In this document: positions 22,374 to 27,137 of the stretch, in pieces
Numbering within the stretch: the first letter of the stretch is position 1
Layout: each line of letters opens with the position of its first letter
Assembly: GCA_040878185.1 (NCBI GenBank)
Contig: JBBDMS010000027.1
Coordinates: 1-27,137, forward strand
Reading direction: 5' to 3'
Length of the DNA stretch: 27,137 nt
Source of the DNA: JAWXBK01 sp040878185
GTDB taxonomy: Bacteria; Pseudomonadota; Alphaproteobacteria; Dongiales; Dongiaceae
The notes under the pieces: model-generated
What the model was told of the DNA's origin: nothing
Databases searched by the model: none
What the model saw: only the letters and a program-made list of their open reading frames with translations
Made by a program: the position numbers and the translations under genes

Positions 22374-23600
22374 ATGAATCGGAAGGCCATGGAATCGCTG
22401 CAACGACGCCTGATGTTCGGAGACCCGATGCCGACGATCGCCGGACGCACGTCGGGCCGGGACCGCATTACGTTCAGCAACCTTGCCGGCCGTTACAGCG
22501 TCTTCTGCATGTTCGGCTCCGCGGCGGACCCGGCGGCCCGCCAGACGCTCGACCGCGTGATCGCCCATCGCAACCTGATGGACGATCAGAAGATCACGTT
22601 CTTCGGGGTCAGCACGGATCCTGCTGACGAATCGCTGGGCCGGGTTCGTTCGATTCTGCCCGGCATCCGCTTTATCTGGGATTTCGACCGGGAGGTCAGC
22701 CGCACCCTCGGCGCGATCTCGCCCGAGACGGATCAGGACGAGCCCCGCATCGTCATCGCCGATCCTTCGATGCGCGTCTATGCCGTAATCCCCTTTGCCG
22801 ACGACATGCGCCATGCCGATCAGCTGATCGCGGTACTGAAGGCGATGCCCGAGGTCGCGATGCATGCCGGCGTTCCGGCCCAGGCGCCGGTGCTGGTTGT
22901 GCCGCGGATTTTCGAGCCGTCGCTCTGCGCACAGCTGATCAATCTCTACGACACCCAGGGCGGTAACGATTCGGGTTTCATGCGCGATGTCGACGGTCGC
23001 ACTGTCGGCATCATCGACTATCGCCTGAAACGGCGCAGCGACCACGAGATCGTCGATCGCGTCCTCAAGCAGGGAACGCAACGCCGCATTGCGCGACGTC
23101 TCATACCGGAGATTGAAAAGGCCTTTCAGTTCAAGGTCACGCGTATCGAACGCTACATTGTTGCCTGCTACGACGCGGGGGTCGGCGGCTATTTCAAGCC
23201 GCATCGCGACAACACCACGCTCGCAACCGCGCATCGCAAATTCGCAGTCACCATCAATCTCAATACCGGCGATTATGAGGGCGGCGGCCTAAACTTCCCC
23301 GAATATGGACCGCAGGTCTATCACGCGCCGCGCGGCGGTGCCGTCGTGTTCTCCTGTTCGATGCTGCACCAGGCCATGCCGGTCGAACGCGGCAAGCGGT
23401 ATGTGTTCCTGCCGTTCCTCTATGACGAGGCCAGTGCGGCTGTGCGCAAAGCGAACAGCGTCTATCTGGTGCGCAAGGAGAAAGCGGAGGCCGTCGCATC
23501 GGACGACCAGGCGACCGACGATGCCGCGATCGTGCCGTCGCCCGAGGATGGCGACGAGGAAGCGGTGCCCGCCATCCAGCCGGTGCGCGCGCCGCGCTGA
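22374..23600 (+). CDS. degenerate peroxiredoxin fused to a 2OG-Fe(II) oxygenase
   Basis: A 408-residue two-domain protein. Residues of about 13-165 have a thioredoxin-fold redoxin layout (FGDPMPTI, then YSVFCMFGSAADPAARQTLD, then ITFFGVSTDPAD), but the position of the peroxidatic Cys holds Ala, so peroxidase activity is unlikely. Cys45 is displaced. Residues of about 175-352 form a prolyl-4-hydroxylase-type dioxygenase: iron ligands His277 and Asp279 in FKPHRDN, distal His332 in MLHQAMPV, and Arg342 in GKRYVF for 2-oxoglutarate. An acidic, low-complexity tail of about 40 residues follows. It is cytosolic and its substrate is unknown. The start is uncertain: ATG 22374 or 22389, the latter with GGAAGG only 2 nt before it, or TTG 22332. 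Confidence 0.82.
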   Translation: MNRKAMESLQRRLMFGDPMPTIAGRTSGRDRITFSNLAGRYSVFCMFGSAADPAARQTLDRVIAHRNLMDDQKITFFGVSTDPADESLGRVRSILPGIRFIWDFDREVSRTLGAISPETDQDEPRIVIADPSMRVYAVIPFADDMRHADQLIAVLKAMPEVAMHAGVPAQAPVLVVPRIFEPSLCAQLINLYDTQGGNDSGFMRDVDGRTVGIIDYRLKRRSDHEIVDRVLKQGTQRRIARRLIPEIEKAFQFKVTRIERYIVACYDAGVGGYFKPHRDNTTLATAHRKFAVTINLNTGDYEGGGLNFPEYGPQVYHAPRGGAVVFSCSMLHQAMPVERGKRYVFLPFLYDEASAAVRKANSVYLVRKEKAEAVASDDQATDDAAIVPSPEDGDEEAVPAIQPVRAPR

Positions 23601-23655
23601 GGTCGATCTCGCGGATTCCCGCCCTTTCGCCCTTGCAAAACGACGAAACGCCCGC

Positions 23656-23696
23656 TTGCAGGCCGGTTCCGGCGTAATTATATTGCGCTGCAATAT
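23656..23696 (+). promoter_or_regulatory. promoter and palindromic operator of the MaoC gene
   Basis: TTGCAG (23656-23661), a 17-nt spacer and TATATT (23679-23684) form a good sigma70-type promoter. Overlapping the -10 and start point is the perfect inverted repeat ATATTGC (23680-23686), GCT, GCAATAT (23690-23696). A protein bound there would block initiation, so repression is likely. The core TTGC-N3-GCAA resembles the TGC-N3/4-GCA sites described for the polyhydroxyalkanoate regulator PhaR in Paracoccus and Rhodobacter; that link is inference. Confidence 0.6.
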
Positions 23697-23722
23697 CGCA
23701 TCCTGGCGGGAGTTCGAGTCGC

Positions 23723-24163
23723 ATGAGCAACGGCCTGTTTCTGGAAGACCTCGATGTCGGAATGTCGGCGACGTACGCCAAGACAGTCTCCGAGGCTGAC
23801 ATCGTTCTGTTCGCCGGCATCTCGGGCGACAGCAATCCCGTGCATGTCGATGACGACTATGCGCGCGACACCATGTTCAAGGGCCGTATTGCGCACGGCT
23901 TGCTGACGGCGAGTTTCATCTCCGCCGTGCTTGGCACGCGCCTTCCGGGGCCGGGCTGCATCTATCTCTCGCAGAATCTCCGCTTCAAGGCACCGGTCCG
24001 GATCGGCGACACGGTTCGTGCCGTCGTCGAGGTGACCGAGATCGATCGCGACCGCGCCCGGATCACGGTCTCGACGCGTTGCATGGTCGGCGACAAGACG
24101 GTGATCGACGGCGAGGCGGTGCTGATGGTGCCGCGTCGTGCCGACCGCCAGGCCGCCGAATAG
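23723..24163 (+). CDS. MaoC-family (R)-specific enoyl-CoA hydratase (PhaJ-like)
   Basis: A 146-residue single hot-dog domain protein. The hydratase-2 motif FAGISGDSNPVHVDDDYA contains the catalytic Asp and His of (R)-enoyl-CoA hydratases, followed by GRIAHGLLTASFISAVLGTRLPGPG in the expected place. The length and motif match PhaJ-type enzymes that hydrate trans-2-enoyl-CoA to (R)-3-hydroxyacyl-CoA, linking fatty-acid oxidation to polyhydroxyalkanoate synthesis; a role on another acyl-CoA is possible. GGGAG lies 10 nt before the ATG. A clear promoter with an operator-like palindrome precedes it. No pha synthesis genes are in the window. Confidence 0.87.
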   Translation: MSNGLFLEDLDVGMSATYAKTVSEADIVLFAGISGDSNPVHVDDDYARDTMFKGRIAHGLLTASFISAVLGTRLPGPGCIYLSQNLRFKAPVRIGDTVRAVVEVTEIDRDRARITVSTRCMVGDKTVIDGEAVLMVPRRADRQAAE

Positions 24164-24215
24164 CGGGCACACGCGCCCTCGCACTCGCCCGACACACGCG
24201 ATATGGTCACCCGCC

Positions 24216-24235
24216 CCGGCGCCGTATTGCGCCGG
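24216..24235 (+). promoter_or_regulatory. GC-rich hairpin between maoC-like gene and ribF
   Basis: CCGGCGC (24216-24222), loop CGTATT and GCGCCGG (24229-24235) form a perfect 7-bp stem 53 nt after the MaoC stop codon and 46 nt before ribF. No T-run follows. It could reduce read-through or lie in the ribF leader. I see no FMN riboswitch elements. Confidence 0.35.
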
Positions 24236-24281
24236 CAGAACAGGGACTTCCGGGCGGCGATCGCTCGGGACGAGTGAGCCG

Positions 24282-25334
24282 ATGCGGATCTTTCGCCATC
24301 ATCAGGAAGTGCCGGTCGAGGCCCGCGGTGCCGTCGTCGCGCTCGGCAATTTCGATGGCGTGCATCGCGGCCATCAGGCCGTGATCGGCGAGGCGGCGCG
24401 CATCGGGCGCGAACTCGGAACAGCGCCGGCGGTGCTGACTTTCGAACCCCATCCGCGCGAATTCTTCCAGCCCGACCAGCCGGTTTTTCGCCTCACGCCG
24501 TTTCGCCTGAAAATGCGCCAGATCGAGGCGATCGGCATCGACCATGTCGTCGTGCTGCATTTCGATGCGACGCTGGCCGCGATGAGCGCCGAGGCGTTCG
24601 TGGTCGAGATTCTCGGCGAAGGCATCGAGGCGAACCATGTCGTCTGCGGTTACGATTTCGTATTCGGCCGCGGCCGCACCGGCAATGCGGCGCTGATGCG
24701 CGAACTCGGGCGCGAGTACGGGTTCGGCGTCACCAGCGTCGATGCGGCGCAATCGGAAGACGGCATCATCTTTTCATCGACCCGGGTTCGCGAACATCTC
24801 CTCGCCGGCGAACCGGCGGCGGCGACGCAGCTGCTCGGCCGGCCCTGGGAGATCGCCGGGCGCGTCGAGCATGGCGCCAAGCTCGGGCGCGTGCTCGATT
24901 TCCCGACAGCGAACGTCTCGATGGCCGAATATCTGCAGCCGAAATGGGGTGTCTATGCCGTGAAGGCCGGCATCGACGAGGGTACCCAGACCCACTGGCA
25001 TGACGGCGTCGCCAGCATCGGCATCCGGCCGACGGTCAACGGCACGCAAGTGCTGCTCGAAACCTATCTGTTCGATTTTTCGGGCGATCTCTATCACCGA
25101 ATCTTTCGCGTGGCGCTGATCGATTTCCTGCGGCCCGAGGTCAAGTTCGGCGATCTCTCGTTGCTGAAGCGGCAGATGACCCAGGACGCCGAAAAGGCCC
25201 GCACCGCGCTCGCCGCCTATCGGGGACCGCCGCCGGGCGCCGTCCCGCCGCCCTTGCATTTGCCCGAGGATCGCTTTATTCGACCGGGGCCCTACGAACG
25301 GGCGCTCAAGCCGCGCCCCCAATCGCCAGGCTGA
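24282..25334 (+). CDS. ribF: bifunctional riboflavin kinase / FAD synthetase
   Basis: A 350-residue enzyme. The N-terminal FAD synthetase domain shows VVALGNFDGVHRGHQAVI, FEPHPREFF and GYDFVFGRGRTGN, and IIFSSTRVREHL closes it. The riboflavin kinase domain starts near residue 185, with DFPTANVS (the PTAN motif) and SIGIRPTVNG. It converts riboflavin to FMN and then FAD. The protein is longer than E. coli RibF (313) because of a Pro-rich C-terminal tail of about 35 residues. I chose ATG 24282; the open frame upstream is unconserved. ileS starts 8 nt after the stop, a widely conserved ribF-ileS pairing. Confidence 0.95.
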   Translation: MRIFRHHQEVPVEARGAVVALGNFDGVHRGHQAVIGEAARIGRELGTAPAVLTFEPHPREFFQPDQPVFRLTPFRLKMRQIEAIGIDHVVVLHFDATLAAMSAEAFVVEILGEGIEANHVVCGYDFVFGRGRTGNAALMRELGREYGFGVTSVDAAQSEDGIIFSSTRVREHLLAGEPAAATQLLGRPWEIAGRVEHGAKLGRVLDFPTANVSMAEYLQPKWGVYAVKAGIDEGTQTHWHDGVASIGIRPTVNGTQVLLETYLFDFSGDLYHRIFRVALIDFLRPEVKFGDLSLLKRQMTQDAEKARTALAAYRGPPPGAVPPPLHLPEDRFIRPGPYERALKPRPQSPG

Positions 25335-25342
25335 ACAATCCC

Positions 25343-27137
25343 GTGACGATCGATTACAAGACGACGGTCTTCCTGCCGCGCACGGATTTTCCGATGCGTG
25401 GCAACCTGCCTGAGCGCGAGCCGGAGATGCTGGCGCGCTGGCAGGCGATGGATCTGTTCGGGAAGCTGAGAGCGAATGCGAAGGGCCGCAAGAAATTCAT
25501 CCTGCATGACGGCCCGCCTTACGCGAACGGTCCGATCCATATCGGCACCGCGCTCAACAAGATCCTGAAGGACGTCGTCAACCGGACGCAGCAGATGTCC
25601 GGCAAGGATGCGTTCTACATCCCGGGCTGGGACTGTCACGGCCTGCCGATCGAATGGAAGATCGAAGAGCGCTATCGCGCCGCCGGCAAGAACAAGGACG
25701 AGGTGCCGATCGTCGAGTTCCGGCGCGAATGCCGCGAGTTCGCGGAAGGCTGGATCGATTTTCAGCGCACCGAGTTCAAGCGGCTCGGCGTCGAGGGCGA
25801 CTGGTCGCATCCCTACACGACGATGAGCTTCGCCGCCGAAGCGCAGATCGCGCGCGAGCTCGGCAAGTTCCTGATGAATGGCGGGCTCTATCGCGGGCAG
25901 AAGCCGGTCCTGTGGTCGGTCGTGGAAAAGACCGCGCTCGCCGATGCCGAGGTCGAGTATCACGACCACGTCTCGAACACGATCTGGGTGCGCTTCCCGG
26001 TGGTGACATCGACGCTGCCGGCGCTCGAGGATGCCAGCGTCGTCATCTGGACGACGACGCCCTGGACCATTCCCGGCAACCGCGCGATCGCCTATGCCGA
26101 GGAGGCGAACTATGCCGTCCTCAAAGTGACGCGCGTCGAGGATGGCTCGCTCGCCCGCGCCGGCGAAACGATGGTCATCGCCGCGGACCTGCTGCCGCGG
26201 GTCGCCGCCGACGCGAAGATCGCGGAATACAAGATCCTGCAGACCGTGACCGGCGCCGATCTTGCCGGCACGATCACCGCGCATCCCTTCCGCGGCCGCG
26301 GCTACGAGTTCGACGTGCCGCTGCTTGCCGCCGATTTCGTGACGATGGAGCAGGGCACCGGCTTCGTGCATATCGCGCCCGGCCACGGCGCCGACGACTT
26401 CGTGCTCGGTACCGCGCACAAGCTCGAAGTGCCGCCGACGGTCGATGCCGAAGGTCTCTATTACGAACACGTGCCTTTGTTCGCCGGAAAGCGCGTCCTC
26501 ACCCAGCAGGGCAAGAAGGGCGACGCCGACAAGGCGGTCATCGCCGTGCTCGAGGAAACCGGCGCGCTGCTTGCCAGGGGCACGCTCAAACATTCCTATC
26601 CGCATAGCTGGCGCTCGAAGGCGCCGCTCATCTTCCGCAACACCGCGCAATGGTTCATCTCGATGGAGACGAACGATCTGCGCAAGACGGCGCTGCAGGC
26701 GATCGACGATACGCGCTTCTTCCCGCCGCAGGGCCGCAACCGGCTGCGCGGCATGATGGAGACGCGGCCCGACTGGTGCGTGTCGCGCCAGCGAGCCTGG
26801 GGCGTGCCGATCACCATCTTCACCAGCAAGAAGACCGGCGAGCCGCTGCGCGATCAGGCGGTGATCGACCGCATCGCCGACACGTTCGAGCGCGAGGGGT
26901 CGGATGCCTGGTTCACCAGCCCGCCCGCGCGGTTCCTCGGCAACGACTACAATGAAGACGATTTCGAGCAGGTCTCCGACATCATCGAGGTCTGGTTCGA
27001 TTCCGGATCGACCCATGCCTTCGTGCTCGAACCGCGCAAGGATACGGACCTCGCCTGGCCGGCCTCGCTCTATCTCGAAGGTTCGGACCAGCATCGCGGC
27101 TGGTTCCATTCCTCGCTGCTGGAATCCTGCGGCACGC
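25343..27137 (+). CDS. ileS: isoleucyl-tRNA synthetase (3' end outside window)
   Basis: The frame is open from GTG 25343 to the window end (598 codons), so roughly the last third is missing. The start is set by the conserved opening MTIDYKTTVFLPRTDFPMRG; no ATG precedes it. HDGPPYANGPIHIGTALNKI holds the class I HIGH-type motif in its HIGT form, which I believe is common in alphaproteobacteria. The CP1 editing domain follows, with WTTTPWTIPGN and GTGFVHIAPGHGADDF, then the returning catalytic core RPDWCVSRQRAWGVPI and EVWFDSGSTHAFV with the zinc-independent SDQHRGWFHSSLLES end. KMSKS lies beyond the edge. It charges tRNA-Ile. An antisense frame of 605 codons across the gene is a GC-driven shadow. 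Confidence 0.96.
   Translation, partial: MTIDYKTTVFLPRTDFPMRGNLPEREPEMLARWQAMDLFGKLRANAKGRKKFILHDGPPYANGPIHIGTALNKILKDVVNRTQQMSGKDAFYIPGWDCHGLPIEWKIEERYRAAGKNKDEVPIVEFRRECREFAEGWIDFQRTEFKRLGVEGDWSHPYTTMSFAAEAQIARELGKFLMNGGLYRGQKPVLWSVVEKTALADAEVEYHDHVSNTIWVRFPVVTSTLPALEDASVVIWTTTPWTIPGNRAIAYAEEANYAVLKVTRVEDGSLARAGETMVIAADLLPRVAADAKIAEYKILQTVTGADLAGTITAHPFRGRGYEFDVPLLAADFVTMEQGTGFVHIAPGHGADDFVLGTAHKLEVPPTVDAEGLYYEHVPLFAGKRVLTQQGKKGDADKAVIAVLEETGALLARGTLKHSYPHSWRSKAPLIFRNTAQWFISMETNDLRKTALQAIDDTRFFPPQGRNRLRGMMETRPDWCVSRQRAWGVPITIFTSKKTGEPLRDQAVIDRIADTFEREGSDAWFTSPPARFLGNDYNEDDFEQVSDIIEVWFDSGSTHAFVLEPRKDTDLAWPASLYLEGSDQHRGWFHSSLLESCGT

Noticed and set aside
22098..23234. 378-codon minus-strand frame
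   Set aside because: Antisense to the oxygenase fusion gene and the end of the amidase; composition typical of shadow frames.
25292..27109. 605-codon open frame on the minus strand
   Set aside because: It lies antisense to ribF and ileS, both unmistakable. Long antisense frames are expected in GC-rich genes, and the product is rich in Arg, Asp and His with no family motif.
1..27137. CRISPR array, transposase, integrase or toxin-antitoxin genes
   Set aside because: I looked for direct-repeat arrays, IS-type terminal repeats and small paired genes and found none.

Overview
The window is GC-rich DNA from an alphaproteobacterium. The best lineage clue is the siroheme and sulfite-reductase operon, whose small DUF2849 and DUF934 partners are an alphaproteobacterial arrangement. 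The ribF-ileS adjacency, a MaoC-type hydratase and a REP-like GTCCGGGTCAGGCCCGGAC palindrome agree with this. A Rhodospirillales-like organism is my best guess, but the sequence does not fix the order. Genes are densely packed, and stop-start overlaps of 4 bp are frequent. I see no phage, transposase, CRISPR array or plasmid gene.

Layout. (1) Positions 1-843, minus strand: an OmpA-type lipoprotein cut by the window edge, followed by about 880 bp with no convincing gene but eight GANTC (CcrM-type) sites. (2) 1721-2410: a gamma-glutamylcyclotransferase-like protein and tRNA-Gly(CCC). (3) 2600-7707, plus strand: an AT-rich promoter/operator, a possible 18-codon leader ORF and a hairpin, then cobA, DUF2849, cysI, DUF934, cysH, DUF2061 and HutD. 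This operon makes siroheme precursor and reduces APS to sulfite and sulfide. (4) 7720-8897, minus: an EutQ-like cupin and a class I glutamine amidotransferase. (5) 9047-11563, plus: a bd-type quinol oxidase (cydA, cydB) with a DUF2474 small subunit. (6) 11565-17667, minus, with a divergent MFS transporter at 17915-19102: an MttB-family methyltransferase, an NmrA-like protein, a dimethylglycine-dehydrogenase-like flavoprotein fused to a folate-binding GCV_T module, and a choline-kinase-like protein. This looks like a locus for using methylated amines. (7) 19109-20636, minus: an amidinotransferase/DDAH-like hydrolase and upp, diverging from an amidase at 20868. (8) 22374-25334, plus: a degenerate peroxiredoxin fused to a 2OG-Fe(II) oxygenase, a MaoC hydratase with a clear promoter and palindromic operator, and ribF. 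ileS then starts with GTG and runs off the right edge.

The items most worth a second look are: the methylated-amine locus with its three phased 11-bp repeats; the imperfect 43-bp palindrome inside the amidase gene, which coincides with a run of rare codons; the peroxiredoxin-dioxygenase fusion that lacks the peroxidatic cysteine; the leader of the sulfur operon; and the GANTC cluster. All functional statements come from reading motifs by eye. No database search was run.
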